From an uncultured Collinsella sp. (GTDB taxonomy: Bacteria; Actinomycetota; Coriobacteriia; Coriobacteriales; Coriobacteriaceae): a DNA stretch of 64,000 nucleotides. Positions within the stretch are counted from its first letter, which is position 1; every line of letters starts with the position of its first letter. The position numbers and the translations under genes are program-made. The notes under the pieces are model-generated. The model saw only the letters and a list, made by a program, of their open reading frames with translations, was not told the origin of the DNA and did no database searches. This document shows, piece after piece, positions 42,923-53,154 of the stretch. Where the stretch lies: contig CABQAK010000002.1 of the NCBI GenBank assembly GCA_902462065.1, positions 20,750 to 84,749 of the forward strand. The letters are read 5' to 3'.

Positions 42923-44779
42923 TTACGCCGCTTCGTCGAACTGCGAGTTGTACAGGTCGGCGTAGAAGCCACCCTGGGCGAGCAACTCGTCGTGCGTGCC
43001 CTTCTCGACGATGTCGCCGTCGCGAATTACCAAGATCACGTCGGCGTTGCGGATCGTGGACAGGCGGTGCGCGATGACAAAGCTGGTACGGCCCTGCATC
43101 AGCGCATCCATGGCACGCTGAATAAGCTCCTCGGTGCGAGTGTCAACGTTGGAGGTCGCCTCGTCCAAAATCAGCGCCGGACGGTCGGCCAGAATGGCGC
43201 GGGCGATGGTCACGAGCTGGCGCTGACCCTGCGAGAGGTTGGTGCCCTCTTCGTTGATCATAAAGTCGTAACCGCCGGCGAGCGTATGGATAAAGTGGTC
43301 GCAGCGTGCGGCGCGTGCAGCGGCTTCGACCTCGGCATCGCTCGCATCGGGACGTCCGTAGCGAATGTTCTCGCGAATGGTGCCGTTGAACAGCCACGTA
43401 TCCTGCAACACCATGGCAAACTCGCCGCGCAGTGCCGCGCGGTCCCAGTCGCGCACGTCGATACCCTCGACGCGCAGCGAGCCGCCGTCCACATCGTAGA
43501 AGCGCTGCAGCAGCTTGATAAGCGTGGTCTTGCCGGCGCCGGTGGGGCCGACGATGGCGATGGTCTGGCCGGGTTGCGCCTCGCAGCTAAAGTCGTGGAT
43601 GATGGTCTTGTCGGGCGTGTAGCCAAACTTGACGTGATCAAACTCCACATGGCCGGGGCGCTTCTCGGGAATCTGCGCGTCGGCTTTCTGCTCCTCCTCG
43701 GGCGCGGCCAGGAACTCAAAGACGCGCTCGGTGGCGGCGGCCATCGACTGCATCGTATTGCTCACGTTGCCCAGCTGCTGTACGGGTTGCGTAAAGTTGC
43801 GAACGTACTGGATAAAGCTCTGGATGTCGCCGGGCGTGGCATTGCCGGTCAGCGCGAGCTGCGCGCCCACCACGACGACGCCCACGTAGCCCATGTTGCC
43901 CACCAGGCTCATAAGCGGCATCATCAGGCCCGACAGGAACTGCGAGCGCCAGCCACTAATAAAGAGGCGGTCGTTTTGTCGGTCGAACTCTTCGATCGAG
44001 GCCTCGGCGCGGTCGAACACCTGAATGACGTTCTGGCCGGCAAAATCCTCCTCGATAATGCCGTTGACGGTGCCCAGAACCTGCTGCTGCTCGCGGAAGT
44101 ACGGCTGCGAGAAGTGAATCATTACGGTCAGGATAATCGCGGCTGCCGGCAGCGTGAGCACAGTGACGCCGGTGAGCGGCAGACTGATCGAAAGCATCAT
44201 GACGAGCACGCCGATAATCTGCGTTACCGACGTGATGAGCTGCGTCACGCTCTGGTTGAGCGACTGGCCCAGCGTGTCGACATCGTTGGTGATGCGGCTG
44301 AGCACGTCGCCCTTGCTGTGGCCGTTGAAGTAGCTCATCGGCACGACGGCGATCTTGGCGGCGATCTCCTTGCGCATGCGGTAGCAAATCTTTTGCGTGA
44401 CGCCGGTCATGAGCCAGCCTTGGATCAGGCTGCAGACAGAGCTCGCCAGATACAGACAGAGCAAAAAGCCGAGCGTCTTGGCGATCCAGTCAAAATCAAC
44501 GTCGCCGGTGCCGTTGACCTTAGCGACCAGGCCTTCGAACAGTTTGGTGGTAACCTGGCCGAGCACCTTGGGTCCCACAATGTTAAAGATGACCGAGCAC
44601 ACGGCAAAGGCGACGGCGGCAAACACGGCAATCTTGTGCTGGCCAATATAGCCGAGCAGCTGCCTCATGGTGCCTTTAAAGTCCTTGGCCTTTTCGCCGC
44701 GACGCATGCCGCCCATGCGGCCCATGGGTCCACGCTGACGGGTGGGCTTGGGAATTTGGGTCTTGGTCTCGTTTGCCAT
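42923..44779 (-). CDS. ABC exporter half-transporter B (multidrug type)
   Basis: 618 residues: six membrane helices (about 45-345), then a nucleotide-binding domain with Walker A GPTGAGKTT, signature LSQGQRQL (variant of LSGGQ) and a canonical Walker B/catalytic Glu LILDEATSNVD. It begins with a TAATG overlap with the upstream half-transporter, so the two are translationally coupled and probably form a heterodimer. The N-terminal GPMGRMGGMRRGEKAKDFKG segment is typical of this Firmicute/Actinobacteria exporter pair. Substrate unknown, probably drugs or peptides. Confidence 0.9.
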   Translation of the reverse strand: MANETKTQIPKPTRQRGPMGRMGGMRRGEKAKDFKGTMRQLLGYIGQHKIAVFAAVAFAVCSVIFNIVGPKVLGQVTTKLFEGLVAKVNGTGDVDFDWIAKTLGFLLCLYLASSVCSLIQGWLMTGVTQKICYRMRKEIAAKIAVVPMSYFNGHSKGDVLSRITNDVDTLGQSLNQSVTQLITSVTQIIGVLVMMLSISLPLTGVTVLTLPAAAIILTVMIHFSQPYFREQQQVLGTVNGIIEEDFAGQNVIQVFDRAEASIEEFDRQNDRLFISGWRSQFLSGLMMPLMSLVGNMGYVGVVVVGAQLALTGNATPGDIQSFIQYVRNFTQPVQQLGNVSNTMQSMAAATERVFEFLAAPEEEQKADAQIPEKRPGHVEFDHVKFGYTPDKTIIHDFSCEAQPGQTIAIVGPTGAGKTTLIKLLQRFYDVDGGSLRVEGIDVRDWDRAALRGEFAMVLQDTWLFNGTIRENIRYGRPDASDAEVEAAARAARCDHFIHTLAGGYDFMINEEGTNLSQGQRQLVTIARAILADRPALILDEATSNVDTRTEELIQRAMDALMQGRTSFVIAHRLSTIRNADVILVIRDGDIVEKGTHDELLAQGGFYADLYNSQFDEAA

Positions 44780-47148
44780 TAGCGCTCGCCTCCTTCCATA
44801 ACGGCTGCAATTTCTTCTTGGGTGAGCCCCAGTTCCTCGGCGGAAAGCTGCGACTGTGCGATCTCCAGGTACGCGGGGCAGCTGTGCAGCAGCTCCTCGT
44901 GCGTACCGGTGCCCACCACGTGCCCGTCGTCGAGCACGATGATCTGGTCGGCGTGCATGATGGTCGCGATGCGCTGGGCCACGACCACGAGCGCGGCGTC
45001 GGTGACGTTTTTGGCCAGCTCTTCGCGCAGGCGCGCGTCGGTCTTGTAGTCGAGGGCGCTAAACGAGTCATCGAACACCACGACCTCGGGCTTCTTGGCC
45101 AACGCGCGGGCGATGGCCAGGCGCTGGCGCTGACCGCCCGAGACATTGGAGCCGCCCTGGCTGATGGAGGAGTCGTAGCCGCCCTCGCGCTCGGCGATAA
45201 AGTCCTCGGCCTGGGCGATGCATGCCGCCCGGTGCATGTCATCATCGCTCACCATGTCGCCGGCAAACTTGAGGTTGCTCTCGACAGTGCCCGAGAACAG
45301 GCGACCCTGCTGCGGGATGTAACCAATGCGTCGGCGCAGCTCGGAAAGGGTCATGTCGCGCACGTCGATGCCGTCGAGCGAAATGCTACCGCCCGTGACG
45401 TCGTACAGGCGCGGAATCAGCTGCACGAGCGTGGACTTGCCCGAGCCCGTGGAGCCAATGATGCCGAGCATCTGACCGGCATGCGTGGTGAAGTTCACGC
45501 CGCTGATGACATCGGCGCGGGCATCGGGATACTGGAAGCTCACGTCACGGAAGGTGAGCTCACCACGCGGCGCGCTGGCAGCAGGCAGTTTGGGCGAGGC
45601 AGGGTTGTTGATGCTGGTGGGGCAGGTGATGACCTCTTCCACGCGCTCGGCTGCGACCTCGGCGCGGGGCAGGATGACCGAAACCATGGTGAGGATCATA
45701 AACGCCATGACGATTTGCATGGTGTAGGAGATGAACGCCATCATGTTGCCGACCTGCATCACGCCGTCGGACACGCCCTGCGCGCCAAACCAGACGATAA
45801 GCACGGTGATGCAGTTCATGACGAGCATCATCAGCGGCATCATAAAGCTCATGGCGCGGTTGGTGTAGAGCTGCGTGGTCATCAGGTCGAGCGAAGCCTT
45901 GTCAAAACGCTCGAGCTCGTGCTCCTCGCGGTTGAACGAGCGGATGGGCATAAGACCGTCGAGCAGCTCGCGGGCGGTAAGGTTCACGCGGTCCACAAAG
46001 CTCTGCATCTTTTTGAACTTGGGCATGGTGAGGCCCATGAGCACGCCGACAACGGCCGAAACCGCGATGATGGCCACAGCGATGGTCCACTCCAGGCCGG
46101 TGTGGTTGGCCAGGACGCGCAAGACGGCGACGATGCCCATGACGGGGGCCATCAGGCACATGCGGATAAACAGGGTTGCGGCCATCTGGATCTGCTGAAT
46201 GTCGTTGGTGCAGCGGGTAATGAGCGAGGCCTGGCTAAACTTGCCCACCTCGGCCGGCGAGAAGTGCATAACCTTGTTGAAGGTCTCGCGACGCAGGTCG
46301 CGGGCGATGGAGCAGGCGGTGCGCGAAGCCACGGCACCGGTCAGGATGGTGGCGACCAGCGACACCAGACACAGACCAAACATCGTGGTCGCCATGCGGC
46401 CCAGGTAGGCGTTCTGCACGTCGGCGGGGTCGATGCCCTGTGCCTTGTACTCGTCCTGCACGTAGCTCACGGCGCGCTGGGTGACGATGGAGCCCGACAT
46501 GGAGCCCATTTTGTCAGCCATATCGTTGGCGCCCTCGACGAGCTTGCCCTGATCGATAAGACCGCCTTCAACGCCTAGGCGCAGGCTCTTCATGGTGATC
46601 TTGCCGCCGTCGGCATCAACCTGCTTTTGCATGCTCTGCGCGGCTGCGGCCTTCTGCTGCATCTCGGCGAGCTGCTCGGGCGTCATCGCTGCCATCTGCT
46701 CGGGGGTGGGCATGGCCTGAGTGGCGCCGCCATCGCTTGCCTCGGTGGATGCGCCGGTCATGTCGCCCATGGAGTCGGCGTCAATGCCCTGGTTGAAGGC
46801 GAGCACGACGGTCTCAGGCAGGCTCATGATGTCGGCAATCTTGTCGCCGTCGCCGCGCTCCTCCTCGGTGCCCTTGTACGTTCGAATGCCGTTATTGTCC
46901 GCCTTACTAAACACGGCCTCCACAGCTTTGGCGTCCTTGGCGCTCATAAAGAGTTCGAGGTCGTCGAGCGATTCGGCGCGAATGGTGTCGGGCACGGGCG
47001 AGGCGATGCCGCCTTGCTGCACGCCCACGTCGACGATGTCGCTCATATAGGTAGGCAGCGCCAGATCAGCGTTGCAGCTGATTACGATAAGTACGATAGC
47101 TGCGAGCAGTGCCAGGACATGCTTTTTAAAGAGCTTGAGAATCCTCAC
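44779..47148 (-). CDS. ABC exporter half-transporter A with large extracellular insertion
   Basis: 789 residues from a GTG that overlaps the marR stop (GTGA). The first membrane helix is followed by an unusually large loop (about residues 40-240) rich in Gln/Met/Ala, including PTPEQMAAMTPEQLAEMQQK. Then come the remaining helices and an ATPase domain with Walker A GSTGSGKST, signature VSGGQRQR and Walker B VVFDDSFSALD, where Asp replaces the catalytic Glu. Paired with the next half-transporter, this gives one canonical and one degenerate ATP site, as in heterodimeric exporters. Confidence 0.9.
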   Translation of the reverse strand: MRILKLFKKHVLALLAAIVLIVISCNADLALPTYMSDIVDVGVQQGGIASPVPDTIRAESLDDLELFMSAKDAKAVEAVFSKADNNGIRTYKGTEEERGDGDKIADIMSLPETVVLAFNQGIDADSMGDMTGASTEASDGGATQAMPTPEQMAAMTPEQLAEMQQKAAAAQSMQKQVDADGGKITMKSLRLGVEGGLIDQGKLVEGANDMADKMGSMSGSIVTQRAVSYVQDEYKAQGIDPADVQNAYLGRMATTMFGLCLVSLVATILTGAVASRTACSIARDLRRETFNKVMHFSPAEVGKFSQASLITRCTNDIQQIQMAATLFIRMCLMAPVMGIVAVLRVLANHTGLEWTIAVAIIAVSAVVGVLMGLTMPKFKKMQSFVDRVNLTARELLDGLMPIRSFNREEHELERFDKASLDLMTTQLYTNRAMSFMMPLMMLVMNCITVLIVWFGAQGVSDGVMQVGNMMAFISYTMQIVMAFMILTMVSVILPRAEVAAERVEEVITCPTSINNPASPKLPAASAPRGELTFRDVSFQYPDARADVISGVNFTTHAGQMLGIIGSTGSGKSTLVQLIPRLYDVTGGSISLDGIDVRDMTLSELRRRIGYIPQQGRLFSGTVESNLKFAGDMVSDDDMHRAACIAQAEDFIAEREGGYDSSISQGGSNVSGGQRQRLAIARALAKKPEVVVFDDSFSALDYKTDARLREELAKNVTDAALVVVAQRIATIMHADQIIVLDDGHVVGTGTHEELLHSCPAYLEIAQSQLSAEELGLTQEEIAAVMEGGER

Positions 47149-47594
47149 TCGGCATCTCTCCTTTCTTGATTGTGGTCGATAATTTCGTTGGCACGCCTTA
47201 GAAGACGCACCATCTCTTGGGTATCTGTTTCGCCGAGCTGTTCGAGGAAAGCCGCGGTGCGGTCCTCGAATTCCCGGCGTTTGATTTCGAGATCCTGGAA
47301 TCCCTTGTCGGTCACTATGACGTGTACGCGACGACGGTCGGTCTTTGAGTGCTCACGCTCAACCCAGCCCTTGGCTTCGAGAGCGCGTAGGATATTGGCA
47401 ATGCGGGCGTTCGAGACCCAGGCGCGATCAGCGAGTTCGCTCGGCGTGAGCGAACCGCCAGCGAGCATAAGGGCGCGCATGACAGCCATCTCGCCGCTGA
47501 GAGCTTTGTCCACAAAGCGCGAAACGCGCTGGTGAATGCCGCCAAACTCGGTAAGGAGCTGACGCCCAAGCTCATGGAAATCGGTATCTTCCAC
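47145..47594 (-). CDS. MarR-family transcriptional regulator
   Basis: 149 residues, winged HTH (LTPSELADRAWVSNARIANILRALEAKGWVEREHSKTDRRRVHVIVTDKG). First gene of a marR-ABC-ABC operon with overlapping stops and starts, so it very likely represses the exporter in response to its substrate. Imperfect repeats CTAGAAACTATTTT (about 47609) and CTAGAAAACTACCTTTAG (about 47680), upstream of its start, are candidate operators. Confidence 0.9.
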   Translation of the reverse strand: MEDTDFHELGRQLLTEFGGIHQRVSRFVDKALSGEMAVMRALMLAGGSLTPSELADRAWVSNARIANILRALEAKGWVEREHSKTDRRRVHVIVTDKGFQDLEIKRREFEDRTAAFLEQLGETDTQEMVRLLRRANEIIDHNQERRDAE

Positions 47595-48144
47595 CGAAAA
47601 CCCCTAACACTAGAAACTATTTTCGGTGAAAGATGATACCCCTGCACGCGCGCCCTATACGGTAGATTTTGGGACGTGCCTAGAAAACTACCTTTAGGCG
47701 ACCTCCGTACACCGTCGGTGCCAGTAAAGTTTGGGGCAGATCGTTAGGCATGTCCTAAAGCCTACTCAGAGGCACTTTACCCTGCTAAAGCTGGCATAAC
47801 AGCTAGAGTGAACGTCGTACAAAGGCAAGGAAAAATACCAAACAAATCGGTGAACGGTAGTTGTTCGCGCTCGCATTTCCTGCGGATTTGTTAAAAACGC
47901 CCTAATGGTATAAAAAAAGAAACATATAACAGCCCTGATGAAGGGGGTAGCTATGTTATCCTTCTCAAACGGGTGAAATCTTGGGTTTTGGGTTGCAGTT
48001 CCAAGGTGGACAAACGTTTTTCCCTGTACCAACGTGTGGTGAAGAACGGAAGAAGCCGGTAGTGCAAGCCGAGAATTCAAGAATTCAATAAGCAGCGGTG
48101 TGAGAGAGCGCCGCATTACACGTAACTAGGAGCGTGGTTACACA
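47595..48144 (+). promoter_or_regulatory. marR/pfl divergent control region and long pfl leader
   Basis: No gene is supported here. MarR-type half-sites lie near its promoter (47605-47700). A CCGTGAACGGTA-type site CGGTGAACGGTA is at 47848-47859. TTGTTA and TATAAA near 47888-47915 could be the pfl promoter, leaving a leader of over 200 nt. In that leader, ATAACA and TGTTAT flank a GCCC/GGGG-containing hairpin (about 47925-47960). Confidence 0.5.
47848..47859 (+). promoter_or_regulatory. CCGTGAACGGTA-type site upstream of pfl
   Basis: CGGTGAACGGTA, identical to the copy at 1824; upstream of the inferred pfl promoter. Confidence 0.45.
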
Positions 48145-50196
<2,052 letters not shown>

Positions 50197-50197
50197 C

Positions 50198-50258
50198 TAT
50201 TGTTAGTGCTATACTAACAATAACGATTACTGATTAGCGCGCCGGTTTCGGCCGGCGC
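50198..50258 (+). promoter_or_regulatory. Two hairpins between the PFL body and the radical subunit
   Basis: Perfect 10-bp stem TATTGTTAGT/ACTAACAATA (50198-50222) starts two bases after the stop. A GC-rich stem GCGCCGG/CCGGCGC (50239-50258) follows. No T-run follows, and the next gene has its own GAAGGAGA site. They may protect or process the mRNA so the small subunit is made in a different amount. Confidence 0.65.
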
Positions 50259-50281
50259 CTATCGATCGAAGGAGACACATT

Positions 50282-50533
50282 ATGAAGGTTTCTGAAGTTT
50301 CCGAGACTCAGGCCGATAACCTGGTCCACATGCTCGACGCTTACGCCGAGAAGGGTGGCCACCACCTGAACATCAACGTCTTCAACCGTGAGACGCTGCT
50401 TGACGCTCAGGCTCACCCCGAGAAGTACCCGCAGCTGACCATCCGCGTTTCCGGCTATGCCGTGAACTTCCACACGCTCACCAAGGAGCAGCAGGACGAG
50501 GTCATTGCGCGTACCTTCCACAACAAGTTCTAA
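50282..50533 (+). CDS. grcA: Stand-alone glycyl-radical subunit of pyruvate formate-lyase (GrcA-like)
   Basis: 83 residues. It contains only the C-terminal glycyl-radical domain: [18 protein letters not shown], then [13 protein letters not shown] with radical Gly58, and the ending [14 protein letters not shown]. It should donate the radical to the cysteines of the 683-residue body, as E. coli YfiD/GrcA does when it rescues oxygen-cleaved PFL. Here, however, the main enzyme has no radical domain of its own in this locus. pflA lies downstream (52020). The symbol reflects domain similarity, not a shown rescue function. Confidence 0.9.
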   Translation: MKVSEVSETQADNLVHMLDAYAEKGGHHLNINVFNRETLLDAQAHPEKYPQLTIRVSGYAVNFHTLTKEQQDEVIARTFHNKF

Positions 50534-50571
50534 AGGGATTCAACTCCCGCAGGGTTACTGGGGCCGGTTTT

Positions 50572-50684
50572 GGGTTATTTTCCAAAACGTCCTCGGACAT
50601 GCGAGAAGCCCCCGCTGCGCACTACGTGCGGCGGGGGCTTCTCGCGTCCTGCGGGATGTTTTGGAAAATAACCCAAAACCGGCC
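50572..50684 (+). repeat. Family 1 multi-helix 3' element after grcA
   Basis: Outer stem GGCCGGTTTTGGGTTATTTT... pairs over 27 bp with ...ATAACCCAAAACCGGCC. The internal loop has GTCCTC on the 5' side and TGCGGG on the 3' side. A 4-bp GGAC/GTCC helix and an inner stem GCGAGAAGCCCCCGC/GCGGGGGCTTCTCGC capped by GCGCACTACGTGC follow. Best-formed copy of the family. The rest of the 444-bp gap before degV holds CTACCGTTTATCG and GACCGTTTGCGGG, weak relatives of the CCGTGAACGGTA site. Confidence 0.82.
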
Positions 50685-50977
50685 ATGTGGGGTCCTTTGG
50701 AGTCACCCTTTAGGCGGAACTCTCCTAATAGGTCGAGCGTTTGGGAAACTTATTTTGTAACTACCGTTTATCGCGTATAGCGACCGTTTGCGGGATAAGT
50801 AACACTCATTTATAAACCGTGTAAAATCTCAGTTAAGCACGGAGTTTTCCAGGGAGACGCTGTCCTTTGTTGTGTGCAAGGGACGGCGTCTCTTTGGCGC
50901 TTGGAGGCCGTTGTGCAACAGTGCGGCGGCGCGTGTCATGTATTGAAAAGCCAACGTCGAGATGGGTCGTGATAAGA

Positions 50978-51832
50978 ATGGGCAAATACGTAATCGTGGT
51001 TGAATCTGGTTCGGATGTGACACCGGAGCTCTGCGAGCGCTACGGCATCGTGCGCGTGCCCATGCATGTCACGATTGGTGACGAGACCGTCGAGGACGGC
51101 TCCATCGATCCGCTCGAGATTTACTCGCGCTGCAACGAGTTTGGCGTAATGCCCAAGACCAGCGGCTGTGCGCCTGCAGATTTTGCGCACGTATATGACC
51201 GTATCCATGCCGAGCAGCCCGATGCGACCATTCTGCATCTTGCGTACTCCGAAGTCACGACTTGCTCGCATCAGTCCTCCAAGATTGCGGCTAAGGGCCG
51301 CGACTACGTATTCTCCATGGATACGCGTTTTGTCTCGGTGGGCCAGTCGCTCGTTGCCGTCGAGACCGCCAAATACATCGAGGCTCACCCCGACGCCACC
51401 GTCGACGAGATCTTTGCATTTACGAACTCCGTCATGGACCGCGTGCTGCTGGGCTTTGTTCCTACCGACCTGGCCTTCCTTAAGGCGGGCGGTCGCTTGT
51501 CCAACGTCGCGTTCCTAGGCGCCCACCTGCTCAAGATTAAGCCCTGCATTGAAGTAACGGGCGGCAAGTTTGTGGCGACCAAGAAGTTCCGCGGCTCCAT
51601 GCTCAAGTGCGCCCGCGCCTTTATTGACCACATGGTTGCGAAGGGCGAGATTGACTACTCGCACATTGGCCTGGCGTATTCGGTAGGCCTTTCCCAGGAG
51701 CTGCGCGACGACATGGAAGTCTATGCGCACGACCTGGGCTTTAAAGACGTTACCTGGACTCAAGTCGGCGGTGTCATCTCGAGCCATTGCGGCCCGACCG
51801 CCTTCGGTGCGGTGCTCACGCTCAAGGCGTAA
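50978..51832 (+). CDS. DegV-family fatty-acid-binding protein
   Basis: 284 residues of the DegV/FakB fold, which binds fatty acids and can present them to fatty acid kinase. Visible features: VVESGSDVTPELCERYGIVRVPMHVTIG start, the SGCAPADFAHVYDRI segment, LAYSEVTTCSHQS in place of the common SS.LSGTY, and the final SSHCGPTAFGAV motif. Start at ATG 50978; a GTG nine bases upstream is also possible. It sits between the PFL genes and pflA, an unexpected place for a lipid-binding protein. Confidence 0.88.
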   Translation: MGKYVIVVESGSDVTPELCERYGIVRVPMHVTIGDETVEDGSIDPLEIYSRCNEFGVMPKTSGCAPADFAHVYDRIHAEQPDATILHLAYSEVTTCSHQSSKIAAKGRDYVFSMDTRFVSVGQSLVAVETAKYIEAHPDATVDEIFAFTNSVMDRVLLGFVPTDLAFLKAGGRLSNVAFLGAHLLKIKPCIEVTGGKFVATKKFRGSMLKCARAFIDHMVAKGEIDYSHIGLAYSVGLSQELRDDMEVYAHDLGFKDVTWTQVGGVISSHCGPTAFGAVLTLKA

Positions 51833-51862
51833 GGCCTGGCGTCTATCGATATCTATTGCCTC

Positions 51863-51898
51863 GGCGGCGGGCGGGCTGCGATAACCCTCCCGCCGCTC
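51863..51898 (+). terminator. Possible terminator after degV
   Basis: GC-rich hairpin CGGCGGGCGGG / CCTCCCGCCG with only CTCTT following, so weak. Confidence 0.45.
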
Positions 51899-52019
51899 TT
51901 GCGTGGGGTCAAATAGAACAACCCAATTGACCGCTAAACCATTTCACCATCATGCGTATGGGCTAGAATGGCTCTGGCATTTTATTTGGTTGCATCCAAG
52001 GAGAGGCAAGGTAGCGCGA

Positions 52020-52838
52020 ATGGCAGAAATGACGCTTGAGGGTGTGGACGCTCATCCCGAGGACTCTGCGTTTGCCCTAGGCCGCGTGCATTCAATCGAG
52101 ACGATGGGAACGGTCGACGGACCCGGCATCCGCTTTGTGGTGTTTGTCCAGGGCTGTCCCATGCGCTGCGCGTATTGCCACAATCCCGATACCTGGTCTG
52201 TTAACGGCGGCACCATGGTGACCGTCGAACACCTGATGGATGAGTTCCAGAGTAACCACGAGTTCTATCGCAGCGGCGGAATTACGGTGTCCGGCGGCGA
52301 GCCGCTCCTACAGCCTGAGTTTTTGGCCGACCTGTTCCGTGCAATGCACAACAACCCCGATGGCCGCGTGCATACCTGCTTGGATAGCTGCGGCTATGCG
52401 TTCGATCCCGCGCATCCTGAGAAGTTCGATGCCGTACTCAACGAGACCGATATGGTGCTGCTCGACATTAAACACGCCGATCCCGTCGAGCATAAAAAGC
52501 TGACCGGTTGCGATCCCGCACGCATTCTGGCGTTTGGTGATGAGCTCGCGCGTCGCAAGATTAAGGTCGTTATCCGCCACGTGGTGGTGCCGGGCATTAC
52601 CGACACGGTGGAGGAGTGCGAGGCACTCGGTCGCCTGATTGCCCTGTGGCATAACGTGGTCGGTCTGGAGATGCTGCCGTATCACACCATGGGTGTCGTC
52701 AAATATGAGCAGTTGGGGATTCCCTATAAGCTTGAGGGCGTGCCCCAGATGGATACCGCGCGCATGCCCGAGCTGCGCAACGCCGTCATGACGGGCATGA
52801 AAAAGCGCCGCGCGGAACTCAAAAACGCCATTGGCTAG
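52020..52838 (+). CDS. pflA: Pyruvate formate-lyase-activating enzyme
   Basis: Radical SAM enzyme that generates the glycyl radical on PFL. The 272-residue product has the cluster motif C-x3-C-x2-C (Cys46, Cys50, Cys53 in GCPMRCAYCHNPDTW), SGGEPLLQPEF and the VVPGITDT segment. The ATG at 52020 has a GGAGAGG site at slightly long spacing. In this locus its target glycine lies on the separate small subunit, so it would have to recognise an 83-residue protein, alone or bound to the body. Confidence 0.93.
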   Translation: MAEMTLEGVDAHPEDSAFALGRVHSIETMGTVDGPGIRFVVFVQGCPMRCAYCHNPDTWSVNGGTMVTVEHLMDEFQSNHEFYRSGGITVSGGEPLLQPEFLADLFRAMHNNPDGRVHTCLDSCGYAFDPAHPEKFDAVLNETDMVLLDIKHADPVEHKKLTGCDPARILAFGDELARRKIKVVIRHVVVPGITDTVEECEALGRLIALWHNVVGLEMLPYHTMGVVKYEQLGIPYKLEGVPQMDTARMPELRNAVMTGMKKRRAELKNAIG

Positions 52839-52859
52839 CGGGTCATTTTCGCTCCCCAA

Positions 52860-52894
52860 GGGCACTCATTGGGGACAGACTTAAATGAGTGCCC
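52860..52894. repeat. Family 3 GGGGACAG hairpin
   Basis: Perfect arms GGGCACTCATT and AATGAGTGCCC enclose GGGGACAGACTTA. Stem sequence differs from other copies; loop word conserved. Confidence 0.7.
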
Positions 52895-52929
52895 CTGGGC
52901 ACCTAGTTGATTGCCAAAGAGTCCCGTCA

Positions 52930-52996
52930 AGTTGCGGTGGAATAGTTCTTGTTTTTCGGCTTATGCCGCCCAAACAGGAACTATTTCACCGCAACT
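52930..52996. repeat. 67-bp imperfect palindrome
   Basis: AGTTGCGGTGGAATAGTTC faces GAACTATTTCACCGCAACT, with an inner CGGC/GCCG hairpin. A related half (GTTGTGGTGAAATAGGGAC) occurs near 3580. The rest of the gap to 53154 shows only promoter-like sequence. Confidence 0.6.
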
Positions 52997-53154
52997 GCGT
53001 TTTGGGTAGAGATGTGCAACAGAATCTGTGCAAATGCATAGAAACGCTTGTGGTTTCTTTAAAGACACCTTAAACGCCACTGAATATCTTTGGAAAGAAA
53101 TGCCTGCTCGGTATCATGCTGCTCGTATATAAACGGTAGCAGTCAGGAGACCAC

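Noticed and set aside
42779..46578. Two long plus-strand frames opposite the ABC genes
   Set aside because: Antisense of two unambiguous ABC half-transporters with intact motifs.
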